A stretch of 64,000 nucleotides of DNA from Streptomyces iranensis (lineage in GTDB: Bacteria > Actinomycetota > Actinomycetes > Streptomycetales > Streptomycetaceae). The notes below the pieces were generated by a model that saw only the letters and a list, made by a program, of their open reading frames with translations, searched no databases and was not told where the DNA came from. Shown here piece after piece: positions 33,552-41,130 of this stretch. The position numbers and the translations under genes are program-made. The stretch's first letter is position 1; every line of letters begins with the position of its first letter. Location: NCBI RefSeq assembly GCF_017874715.1, contig NZ_JAGGLR010000032.1:106795-170794 (forward strand), given 5' to 3'.

Positions 33552-34121
33552 TCAGCACAGGGTGCTGGCTGCCCGCACATCGCGGAGGGCACGCCGCGCG
33601 ACGTCACCGAAGTCGTCGCCGTCAGTCGTGTCAGTCCAGCGCTCATAGGCGAATTTCAACGCGAGCGCACCCAGTTCCGCGGCCACGCACGAGGTCAGTT
33701 CGGGAACGCCGCGCCGCTTGAGTGCGTCGGTCATCGATGCGGTGAGGCCGAGGCCCTTCAGCGCCTCGCGTTCCCGCAGTTCCGGGTTGGCGGCGATCAC
33801 TGCCCGCCTGCGGGCACTCCATTCGCGGCGAGCGGGGTGGAACGCGTCCCTCCCGACCGCGTCCAGAGCATGAGCCACCGCCTCGAACGGCTCGGCGGTC
33901 GCCGGAGCCGCGGCGATCCCCTCGGCGAGCAGTCCGGCCATCGTGCCCCCGCCGAAGAGCACTTCCCGCTTGTCCTGGAAGTGGCGGAAGAAAGTGCTCT
34001 TCGTCAGCCCCGCGCGCTCCGCGATCTCGATCACCGTCGTGTTCTCGTAGCCCCGCTCCTCGAACAGTTCGAGGGCGGCGACAGCGAGTCGCTCGGGTGC
34101 GTTGGGTTGCCAGCGGGCCAT
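33552..34121 (-). CDS. TetR-family regulator
   Basis: A regulator of about 189 residues. A TetR helix-turn-helix covers residues 10-55 (LFEERGYENTTVIEIAERAG, then LTKSTFFRHF). The C-terminal ligand domain resembles the actinomycete QacR-like group. ATG 34121 is taken as the start; GTG 34139 is an alternative. It is divergent from the quinone-oxidoreductase gene, with a 12-base-arm inverted repeat between them. Confidence 0.9.
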   Translation of the reverse strand: MARWQPNAPERLAVAALELFEERGYENTTVIEIAERAGLTKSTFFRHFQDKREVLFGGGTMAGLLAEGIAAAPATAEPFEAVAHALDAVGRDAFHPARREWSARRRAVIAANPELREREALKGLGLTASMTDALKRRGVPELTSCVAAELGALALKFAYERWTDTTDGDDFGDVARRALRDVRAASTLC

Positions 34122-34138
34122 GACGACAGTGTACGGCA

Positions 34139-34175
34139 CTTGGTCCCGTCACCTATGTATAGCGACGGGACCAAG
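34139..34175. promoter_or_regulatory. TetR operator (12-bp inverted repeat)
   Basis: CTTGGTCCCGTC (34139-34150) and its exact reverse complement GACGGGACCAAG (34164-34175) are separated by 13 bases. The right arm continues into GGGACcaaGTCCC (34167-34179), a second nested palindrome. The spacer holds a TATGTAT. The position between the divergent genes fits repression of both. Confidence 0.7.
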
Positions 34176-34214
34176 TCCCATCACGGGTTTGTTCGCTCAA
34201 CTGGAGGTCCACCC

Positions 34215-35144
34215 ATGAGCCGAGCCGTCATCTATCAGGCGTTCGGAGGCCCCGAGGTGCTGGAACTGCGAGACGTTTCGGAGCCGCACGCCGGCTTGGG
34301 CGAGGTGCGTGTCCGCGTAGCAGCCGTCGGACTGAATCCCATGGACTGGCTCCTTGCCTCTCTGCCCGAAGTGGCGGATCAGTTCGGCGTCACCGTGCCA
34401 TCCGGCTTCGGATGCGACTTCGCCGGCGTTGTGGACGAGGTCGGCGGTGGCGCCACGGGTTTTGCCGTGGGCGATCGCGTCTACGGAGGCGCGGTGGGCA
34501 GAGCCGCCGCCGATTTCGTGGTGGTCAAGACGTCCACCGAGGCGTCCGATGCGCTCTTTCACACGCCGGAGGGCATCAGCGACGAGGTGGCGAGCACGCT
34601 TCCGGTGGCCGGTCTGACCGCCGCCGCCGCTCTGGCGGCGATCGACCTGCGGTCCGGCGACACCGTCCTGATAGGCGGCGCCGCCGGCGGTGTAGGCGTG
34701 TTTGCCGTACAGCTCGCGAAGCGCGCCGGAGCCAGAGTGATCGGTACCGCATCGGAGAGCACCTTCGAGTTCCTGCGGCAGCTGGGTGCCGAGCCCATGG
34801 CATACGGCCCGGGGCTCGCGGACCGGGTACGGACACTGGCTCCCGATGGCGTGACCGCCGCGACCGACCTGTTCGGCACCGAGACGGCCGAGACCGCGCT
34901 CGCGCTCGGCGTACCGCCAAAGCGGATTTCCACGATCGCCGCAGGACCCAACCCTCCCGGCGGCGTGCGCGCGACCGGCGGCACCGACGCGGGGCCGGAC
35001 GCCCTGAAGCGCATCACCGACGGGATCCTCGCCGGCAGGATCACCGTGCCGATCGCCGCGACCTTCCCGATCGAGCAGATCCGTGACGCCGTGACGCTGC
35101 AGGCCGGACGCCACGTCCACGGCAAGATCGTGGTCACGGTGTGA
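34215..35144 (+). CDS. NADPH:quinone reductase-like alcohol dehydrogenase
   Basis: A 309-residue medium-chain dehydrogenase/reductase without the zinc ligands, of the quinone oxidoreductase (QOR, zeta-crystallin) type. Seen: GEVRVRVAAVGLNPMDW, FGCDFAGVVDEVG, and the cofactor motif VLIGGAAGGVGVFAVQLA near residue 155 (AxxGxG type, NADPH). Start ATG 34215 has GGAGG eight bases upstream. It is controlled by the divergent TetR gene and probably reduces quinones or enals as a stress defence. Confidence 0.9.
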   Translation: MSRAVIYQAFGGPEVLELRDVSEPHAGLGEVRVRVAAVGLNPMDWLLASLPEVADQFGVTVPSGFGCDFAGVVDEVGGGATGFAVGDRVYGGAVGRAAADFVVVKTSTEASDALFHTPEGISDEVASTLPVAGLTAAAALAAIDLRSGDTVLIGGAAGGVGVFAVQLAKRAGARVIGTASESTFEFLRQLGAEPMAYGPGLADRVRTLAPDGVTAATDLFGTETAETALALGVPPKRISTIAAGPNPPGGVRATGGTDAGPDALKRITDGILAGRITVPIAATFPIEQIRDAVTLQAGRHVHGKIVVTV

Positions 35145-35345
35145 CCACGTCCCCGCTGAGCGGCCGCACCATGCCCCGTCCAGGGCGCCGATTCCCGCAC
35201 TGACCCCGCTCCCGCATGGCTTCGCTGAATCGTGGATTTTCCCGACCCGTACGGCGTCGGCACCCCGACCCACTCAGTTCGGCGGGTCCGGGCAACCCCG
35301 GGCCCGCCGAAGTACGGCCAGGAGCGCACCACCCGTCGGGGACGG

Positions 35346-36113
35346 TCAGGCGGCCGGGCCGAACAGCTCGGCGAGCAGGTCGGCCGCGTCTGCCGGGGCG
35401 CGGACTTCCAGGTGGAGGACCCGGCCGTCGAGGCGGAGGCGGAAGTCGAAGAAGGGGCAGCACCGCTGCTCGGCCGCGGCGAGACCGGCGACGGTGACCG
35501 TTCGGTCGGCGGGCAGGGTCAACCGCAGCCCGCCGGGGACCGGTGTGCGCTCGGCGCCCTCGACGGCGGTGCGCCAGGAGGCGGCGCGCTCGGCCATCTG
35601 GCCACCGGTCAGGGAGCAGGCGACGGGGGCGCCGCGCCACCGTTCGGTTTCCTGCTCGGGGACCTGGCGGCTGGCTTCGAGCGCCTCCTCCACCGCAGTG
35701 GCCGCCGGGCGGGGCGAGTTCAGGAAGCCGCAGTGTCGGTCGCATGGCTGGTCGCGGTCGGGCAGCGTTTCCAGGTGCTCCAGCACGGCGTGCAGCGAGG
35801 CGGTGAGGGACGACAGTTCGGCGATGCGCTGCTGGGCGTCGTCCAGGCGGGCGGTGATCCGGGGCTCGAGGTCGGCTTTGACCTCCTTGCAGGCACCGGA
35901 TTCCCAAACGGCGAGCAATTCGGCGATCTCCTGCAACGGCAGGCCGAGGTGCTTGGCCGCGCCGATGAACGTCAGCCGCGCGACCGCGTCCTCGCCGTAC
36001 AGGCGGTATCCGGCCGGACTCCGTCCGGCCGGCAGCAGTCCCGCGTCGTCATAGAAGCGCAACGTGGTGGCCGGGAAGCCAGTGCGCTCGGCAAGCTGAG
36101 AGATCCGCATCAT
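35346..36113 (-). CDS. MerR-family regulator with Cys-rich C-terminus
   Basis: A regulator of about 255 residues. A MerR winged helix (MRISQLAERTGFPATTLRFY, then GYRLY) is followed by a dimerisation coiled coil and an extended C-terminal domain with CDRHCGF, VACSLTGGQM and EQRCCPFF. The cysteines suggest sensing of a metal or thiol-reactive compound (inference); no resistance gene adjoins it, so the usual target is missing here. ATG 36113 is taken; GTG 36119 and ATG 36110 are alternatives. It probably controls itself through the dyad at 36135-36156. Confidence 0.85.
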   Translation of the reverse strand: MMRISQLAERTGFPATTLRFYDDAGLLPAGRSPAGYRLYGEDAVARLTFIGAAKHLGLPLQEIAELLAVWESGACKEVKADLEPRITARLDDAQQRIAELSSLTASLHAVLEHLETLPDRDQPCDRHCGFLNSPRPAATAVEEALEASRQVPEQETERWRGAPVACSLTGGQMAERAASWRTAVEGAERTPVPGGLRLTLPADRTVTVAGLAAAEQRCCPFFDFRLRLDGRVLHLEVRAPADAADLLAELFGPAA

Positions 36114-36134
36114 GCTCACAGCCCCCGAACGTAA

Positions 36135-36156
36135 ACCTTCGACCCGACCCGAAGGT
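36135..36156 (-). promoter_or_regulatory. MerR-type promoter dyad
   Basis: ACCTTCG and CGAAGGT flank 8 bases (36135-36141, 36150-36156). On the minus strand TTGACC is followed after 19-20 bases by TTACGT/TACGTT, the over-long spacer typical of promoters activated by MerR proteins, with the dyad inside it. Transcription would start within about 15 bases of the merR start codon, giving a very short leader. Confidence 0.6.
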
Positions 36157-36351
36157 CAAGCCCGGAAGGACAGCCGGTACCCGCCACGTGTGTCGAGAGC
36201 GCCGGCGGATTCAGGCCGCACCTGTCTGTCGCCTTCTCGGGCGCCTGCCGGGGCTACACCGGCGGCCCGTCCGGGGTGCGCAGGCGATCGATCGACGGCT
36301 GCCCGGCAGATCCTGGACACTCGGGCAACCGCACGAGGCGTTGAAGGCGCG

Positions 36352-37002
36352 TCAGGCGCTGCTGCCGCCGAGGTGCCGGGCTGCGAGCTCGATGACCTGG
36401 GCGGCCAGGTCCGTCAAGGCGGAATCGCGCAGTGCGGCGGCGTGCGCGAGTCGGGTCACGTCGGCTGCCCAGTCGCCGGTGGCCCGGTCATCCTCGCTGA
36501 TCCGGGCGAACCCCCGGTCCAGCAGACCGCGGGCCTCGTCCTCCCTCTTCCGGGCAGCCGCTTTGACTGCGCCGACGGCATTGGCCAGGGCGCTGGCCGG
36601 CCGCGACCACTCGTCTTCACGGGCGCGTGCTGCCGGGTTCCCCGCGTCGTAGAGCGGGTCATCCGCGACCGATGCGGTGCGGACGTCCAGATCAAGCCGC
36701 CAGAACAGCGGCACCCCTGCGAAGCGGGCGAACAGCAGGCGCCGGCGATCGGAGCGGTGGAAGTCCGGGTCACTGCGCACGCTGTCCAACGGCCGGACCT
36801 CTCCCAGCGCCTCCACCCCACGAGCCAGGCAGTCCGGGAACCGCGCGTCCGGCACCACCCACGCGATATCGATGTCGCTGAAGGAGTCCGCCTTCCCTGA
36901 TGCCAGCGAGCCGGTCGGCTCCGCACTCGACCCCGGGCAACATCTCTTCAGCGCGGTACACACCTCAGCGGCCAGGGCGGCACGATCGGTCTCTCTCGCC
37001 AT
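36352..37002 (-). CDS. Nucleotidyltransferase-domain protein
   Basis: A 216-residue protein with a polymerase-beta-like nucleotidyltransferase motif: GSLASGKADSFSDIDIAWVV near residues 36-55, with the GS and DxD metal-binding pair. The rest is helical. Relatives include aminoglycoside adenylyltransferase-like and toxin-antitoxin-type proteins, but the partner and substrate are unknown. ATG 37002 (MARETD) is preferred over an upstream start three codons earlier. It is monocistronic. Confidence 0.78.
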   Translation of the reverse strand: MARETDRAALAAEVCTALKRCCPGSSAEPTGSLASGKADSFSDIDIAWVVPDARFPDCLARGVEALGEVRPLDSVRSDPDFHRSDRRRLLFARFAGVPLFWRLDLDVRTASVADDPLYDAGNPAARAREDEWSRPASALANAVGAVKAAARKREDEARGLLDRGFARISEDDRATGDWAADVTRLAHAAALRDSALTDLAAQVIELAARHLGGSSA

Positions 37003-37137
37003 GACGCACACCGTAGTCCGCCCCCCGCGTCACACCAATCCGTCGGTGAGGCGGCTGTCCGGGGCTGCCCGTGGTCGTTGGGGACGAAGCGGGCCAGGTC
37101 GCCGGCCGGGGCGGGGCACAGCGCGGGCAGGGAAGTC

Positions 37138-37599
37138 TCACGGTGAGGGTATGGGCAGCCCTGGGGTGCTCTTGATCGTCTTCATGGTGAACTGCGAGTT
37201 GGTTCGGGCCACCCCCGGCAGACCGGTGAGTTCGGCCATGTAGAAGCGCTCGTAGGTCTGGAGGTCGGGTACGGCGACCCATAGCAGGTAGTCGGGCTGG
37301 CCGAACAGCCGCAAGCAGTGCACCACCTCGTCGAGCTCGGCGACTGCGGCTTCGAACGCCTCGATGGTGCCTCTGTCCTGCACCGCCATCTCGACGTGCA
37401 GCAGCACGTGGAACCCGCGGCCTACGGCGGCAGGGTCGGCCGCCGCGTGGTAGCCGGTGATCACGCCGCTGCTTTCGAGTTGCCGCACCCGGCGCAGGCA
37501 CGGAGAAGGGGACAGGCCCACGAGGTCGGCCAGCTCGGTGTTCGCGAGGCGCCCGTTCTCCATCAAGTGCGCGAGAATTGCTCGATCCGTCTTATCCAT
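37138..37599 (-). CDS. Lrp/AsnC-family regulator
   Basis: A 153-residue regulator: an N-terminal AsnC helix-turn-helix (MDKTDRAILAHLMENGR, NTELADLVGLSPSPCLRRVR in two parts) and a C-terminal RAM ligand domain with GQPDYLLWVAVPD. It is divergent from the PLP decarboxylase gene. A 15-base palindrome at its own start codon is the probable binding site. It probably senses an amino acid that the decarboxylase consumes. Confidence 0.9.
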   Translation of the reverse strand: MDKTDRAILAHLMENGRLANTELADLVGLSPSPCLRRVRQLESSGVITGYHAAADPAAVGRGFHVLLHVEMAVQDRGTIEAFEAAVAELDEVVHCLRLFGQPDYLLWVAVPDLQTYERFYMAELTGLPGVARTNSQFTMKTIKSTPGLPIPSP

Positions 37600-37613
37600 A
37601 GCATTCCATGCTA
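37599..37613. promoter_or_regulatory. Lrp operator
   Basis: TAGCATTCCATGCTA is a perfect 15-base palindrome (6-base arms, 3-base centre), the length usual for Lrp-type sites. It touches the first base of the lrp start codon. Confidence 0.55.
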
Positions 37614-37711
37614 ACGACTGCGACTATTGAGGGCATCTTTGGCATCCCGTGCGGCAGGGTCGTGGCTAGCATGCCCCTATCAACGCGCCCACCACGTACC
37701 CGGAGACGCTG

Positions 37712-39166
37712 ATGCCCGACAAGCCGATACTCGGACTGGACAAGGACGACAGAGAGACGGCAGACCGACTCCTGGCCGCGTTCTTCGACGACTACGAGCA
37801 GTCCATTGCCCAGCGTCCCCTCGTGCCCGAGGTGGACCGCGAGGTTCTCGCCGACCTGCTGGCGACGCCGTTCCCCGACAAGGGCATCGGAGTGGAGGGA
37901 CTCTTCCGCGAGATCAACCAGAAGATCCTCCCGAACTCGACCACAGTGGCCCATCCGCGGTTCCTCGCCTACGTGCTCGGCCCGCCCAACGGCATCGCGC
38001 CATACGCTGAGGCGATCGCCGCCACCATCAACCAGAACTGCAACTTCTGGCAGCTCTCGCCGGCCGCGAGCGTGGTCGAGCGCGCCGTCATCACCTGGCT
38101 GTGCGGGCTGTTCGGTTACGGTGATCAGGCGGGCGGGATCCTCACCGGAGGCGGTTCGATCGCCACCCTCAACGCCCTTACCACCGCCCTGCACGCCCGC
38201 CGCCCCCGCTTCCGCGAGCAGGGCCTGCAGACGGCCGGTTCCCAGCTGGTGGTGTACACCTCCGCTGAAGCACACCGGTGTGTCGACAAGGCCGCCGCCA
38301 TCCTGGGCATCGGCCTGAACAACGTCCGCCATATCCCCACCGACGACCGGTACCGCATGCGCGTCGACGTCCTGGAGGAGACCATCCGCGCTGATCGGGC
38401 AGCCGGGCTGGAGCCGTTCTGCGCCGTCGCCACCCCGGGAACGGTCACCAGCGGCTCCATCGATCCGATCGCCGACATAGCGGATGTGTGCACGCGCCAG
38501 GATCTGTGGCTGCACCTTGACGGCGCATACGGCGCGCTGTTCGTGCTGTCCGAACGCAAACGTGAGGCCTTCGCGGCGTGCGCTCGAGCGGACTCCATCG
38601 CCCTCGACCCGCACAAGCTGCTGTTCGCCCCCCTGGAGGCGGGCTGTCTACTGGTACGCGACCGCACCCAGCTGGCGCAGGCCTACGCCTTCTCTTCCTC
38701 GTACCTCACCGTGGCAGAAGACCCCCTGATGGTCGATTACATGGACTACGGACCCCAACTGTCCCGCGGCTTCAAGGCGCTCAAGGTATGGAGCGCCCTG
38801 CAGTCCTTCGGCGTCGACGCCTTCCGGGCCGCGATAGACCATATGCTCGACCTCGCCCGGTACATGGCCGACCTCATCGAGGCAGCTCCGGATCTGGAGC
38901 TCATGGCGCCCGTACCGCTGACAGCCGTCTGCTTCCGGATCAAGGGCGCCACCGAGGCCGACCACACCGCCGTACTCGCCACACTGATCGAGGAAGGCAC
39001 CGCGCTCCTCGGCCCGGCACGCCTCGACGGCCGCCACGGCATACGGGCCTGTGTCACCAACCACCGCACCACCCGCAACGACATTGAACTGATCCTCACA
39101 CGCCTGTCCGACATCGCCCGCCACCACCGTGGGCCGGTCGGCGACGCCTTGGAGGTGGCCCTGTGA
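37712..39166 (+). CDS. PLP-dependent group II amino-acid decarboxylase
   Basis: A 484-residue pyridoxal-phosphate decarboxylase of the aromatic-L-amino-acid/glutamate/histidine group. GGILTGGGSIATLNAL is the substrate-side loop, HLDGAYGALF holds the Asp that pairs with the pyridine nitrogen, and SIALDPHKLLF carries the PLP lysine. GGAG stands 7 bases before the ATG. The stop overlaps the thioesterase start by four bases (GTGA), and the Lrp gene is divergent. An aromatic or branched amino acid is the likely substrate, but the sequence does not settle it. Confidence 0.88.
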   Translation: MPDKPILGLDKDDRETADRLLAAFFDDYEQSIAQRPLVPEVDREVLADLLATPFPDKGIGVEGLFREINQKILPNSTTVAHPRFLAYVLGPPNGIAPYAEAIAATINQNCNFWQLSPAASVVERAVITWLCGLFGYGDQAGGILTGGGSIATLNALTTALHARRPRFREQGLQTAGSQLVVYTSAEAHRCVDKAAAILGIGLNNVRHIPTDDRYRMRVDVLEETIRADRAAGLEPFCAVATPGTVTSGSIDPIADIADVCTRQDLWLHLDGAYGALFVLSERKREAFAACARADSIALDPHKLLFAPLEAGCLLVRDRTQLAQAYAFSSSYLTVAEDPLMVDYMDYGPQLSRGFKALKVWSALQSFGVDAFRAAIDHMLDLARYMADLIEAAPDLELMAPVPLTAVCFRIKGATEADHTAVLATLIEEGTALLGPARLDGRHGIRACVTNHRTTRNDIELILTRLSDIARHHRGPVGDALEVAL

Positions 39167-39585
39167 GAGGCGATCCGGCCCCGGAAACCGACCCGGCACG
39201 TGCGATGTTCGCCACCGACTGGGCCTCTCAGGGCATGGGCATGGAACTCCTGGAGACGGGGGACGGCTCTGCCCTTGTCCGGATGACCGTGACAGCGGCC
39301 ATGATCAACGGCCACGGTATCGCCCACGGCGGTTACATCTTCGCGCTCGCCGACACAGCGTTCGCCTGTGCCTGCAACAGCCACGGCCCCGTCACCGTCG
39401 CGGCAGGCGCCGACATCGCGTTCACCGCCCCCGTCGAGGAAGGCGACGTCCTGACAGCATCCGCCGGTGAACGCACCCGATTCGGCCGCAGCGGAATCTA
39501 CGACGTGACCGTTCTACGGGGTGCGACAGTCATCGCCGAGTTTCGCGGGCGCAGCCGCGTCATCGAGAAGGCCCCGGAACAGTGA
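39163..39585 (+). CDS. paaI: PaaI-type hotdog thioesterase
   Basis: A 140-residue hotdog-fold protein of the PaaI family (phenylacetyl-CoA/hydroxyphenylacetyl-CoA thioesterase). The block NGHGIAHGGYIFALADTAFA (about residues 47-66) is the standard PaaI signature with the Gly-rich helix start and catalytic Asp. It is coupled to the decarboxylase by a four-base overlap. PaaI usually rescues CoA from dead-end phenylacetate-pathway thioesters, which hints that the operon handles an aromatic amino acid (inference). Confidence 0.88.
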   Translation: MRGDPAPETDPARAMFATDWASQGMGMELLETGDGSALVRMTVTAAMINGHGIAHGGYIFALADTAFACACNSHGPVTVAAGADIAFTAPVEEGDVLTASAGERTRFGRSGIYDVTVLRGATVIAEFRGRSRVIEKAPEQ

Positions 39586-39777
39586 CCGGAAATCGGGAAA
39601 CGGGTGGGCGCAGTGCTCGGCGGAGCCCCTCGATCACAAGAGGGATGCGGTGGACGACGGACGCGTCACCTGCACACGTGTACACACCTGTCCGCTGAAG
39701 TCAGTAACCGCGTAGCCGTCGCGCAGAGGTACCATCCACCACCAACATGAAAAGGCGCCCAGACGAAGGAGCTTGTG

Positions 39778-40404
39778 ATGGCCACCTCTGCCGACAACAC
39801 CAGCCTCAAAACCCAGTACACGGCACAGATCACCGCCGACCTCGAACGCAACGCAGCCGAACACGAACGCCTCAGCGCCGACATCGCGACGATGCAAGGA
39901 CAACTGTCGGCGTTGGAGAACAACCGGGCGCTCCTGCTCAGCATGCGGCAGACCCTCGACACCGAGGCCACCGGTGACGCACCGGACGACACCGGCGTCA
40001 GCGGTTTGCAGAACGGCTCGTCCCCCACACGGAAGTCCGCGCCGCTGTCGGCACGCAAGCCGAAGAAGAAGCCCGACACGACCAGCGGAAAGAGGAAAGA
40101 GGCGGAGTCCGGCAGGAGCCGGACCAAGCGGGCGCGAGAGGGTGTGCCCACGCTCGGGGACCTCCTCCGCGACGACCTCACCCAGCACGGTGAACCGCGC
40201 TCCGCGGCCGAAATCACCGCCGCCCTCACCCAAGTCCTCCCGGACCGCGAGATCAAGGCCACAGTCGTGCGCAGCACCCTCGAGTCACTCGTCGCCAAGG
40301 GCCAAGCACACCGCACCAAGCAGCAGAGGTCGGTCTACTACTCGGCTGCCGCCCCGGAAGCGGCCGCTGGTACGGCCGACCCCAGCGATGCGACCGCCTC
40401 CTGA
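39778..40404 (+). CDS. Hypothetical protein: coiled coil plus winged-helix-like end
   Basis: A 208-residue protein with no named family that I recognise. Residues about 15-60 form a charged coiled coil (DLERNAAEHERLSADIATMQ). A Lys/Arg-rich linker (about 80-120) follows, and residues about 130-195 look like a winged helix (GDLLRDDLTQHG, SAAEITAALTQVL, VRSTLESLVAKGQAHR). This suggests a small nucleic-acid-binding or regulatory protein. AAGGAG precedes the ATG at 39778, and GTG 39775 directly before it is an alternative. Confidence 0.7.
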   Translation: MATSADNTSLKTQYTAQITADLERNAAEHERLSADIATMQGQLSALENNRALLLSMRQTLDTEATGDAPDDTGVSGLQNGSSPTRKSAPLSARKPKKKPDTTSGKRKEAESGRSRTKRAREGVPTLGDLLRDDLTQHGEPRSAAEITAALTQVLPDREIKATVVRSTLESLVAKGQAHRTKQQRSVYYSAAAPEAAAGTADPSDATAS

Positions 40405-40504
40405 GAAGCCTCGACACGATCCGGCGTGGCTGTCCGGCCGTCACCGCCCATGTTGACGGCTTTCTTGTGAAGGTGCGTCGCATGCGTGACGGACCTCTGT
40501 GGCT

Positions 40505-40571
40505 GATGGCCGTCGGTCTCCGATGGCCGTCTGTCTCCGATGGCCGTCTGTCTCCGATGGCCGTCAGGCGG
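40505..40571. repeat. 17-bp tandem repeats
   Basis: Three complete copies of GATGGCCGTCnGTCTCC and a partial fourth stand head to tail; copies two and three are identical and the first differs at one base. They lie between the ends of the hypothetical gene and the MarR gene, and the last copy overlaps the MarR stop codon. They may be variable between strains. Confidence 0.8.
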
Positions 40572-41037
40572 AGACGTCGCCGTGCGATTCGATGCGCTCG
40601 ATCGTCTGCTCGCTCCATGCCCGGATGGCATCGGCCTGCCGCGGAGTGAGCGTGTCGAAGAAGTGGCGGCGGATGTTGCCGGCGTGCCCGATGATGGCAC
40701 TCTGCACGGCACTACGCCCCTCGGCGGTCAGCTTGATCCCGGTACGGCGGCCGTGGGCGCCGCTTTCGGTCCGTGCCACGAAACCGCGCTTCTCCATGCG
40801 GGTCAGCTGGTGCGAGACTCGGCTCTTCTCCCAGCCGAGCGACTCGGAGAGCTCGCCGACGCGCAGCTCGGGCCCGGCCGCGCGCCACAAGGTCATCAGC
40901 ACGCTGAACTCGGCCTTCGAGATGCCGAACTCACGCTGGAGGGCACGGTCGAGCTCCTGGGCGAGCAGCCGCTGCGCGCGCGTCCAAGCGCCCCAGAGCT
41001 CCCACTCCTCGGGGTCCAGGTCGCGGGTCTCCGTCAT
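40564..41037 (-). CDS. MarR-family regulator
   Basis: A 157-residue MarR protein: a winged helix with FSVLMTLWRAAGPELRVGEL, SLGWEKSRVSHQLTRMEKRG and the wing TESGAHGRRTGIKLT, flanked by dimerisation helices. The ATG at 41037 is chosen; the open frame extends far upstream but is only antisense to the amidohydrolase gene. It is divergent from the amidohydrolase gene, with two MarR boxes between. Confidence 0.9.
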   Translation of the reverse strand: MTETRDLDPEEWELWGAWTRAQRLLAQELDRALQREFGISKAEFSVLMTLWRAAGPELRVGELSESLGWEKSRVSHQLTRMEKRGFVARTESGAHGRRTGIKLTAEGRSAVQSAIIGHAGNIRRHFFDTLTPRQADAIRAWSEQTIERIESHGDVSA

Positions 41038-41067
41038 GGCGGAAATCCTACCCGCCGGAGCCCACAC

Positions 41068-41110
41068 AGTTGACGCATCAACACCATCGCCTAGAGTTGA
41101 TGCGTCAACT
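41068..41110. promoter_or_regulatory. Paired MarR boxes in a 15-bp inverted repeat
   Basis: AGTTGACGCATCAAC (41068-41082) and its exact reverse complement GTTGATGCGTCAACT (41096-41110) are separated by 13 bases. Each arm contains TTGAyGCrTCAA, itself a near-palindromic MarR box, so two dimers can bind 28 bases apart. The right arm lies 20 bases before the amidohydrolase start codon. Confidence 0.75.
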
Positions 41111-41130
41111 GCGTGAGAGGAGCTCACCCG

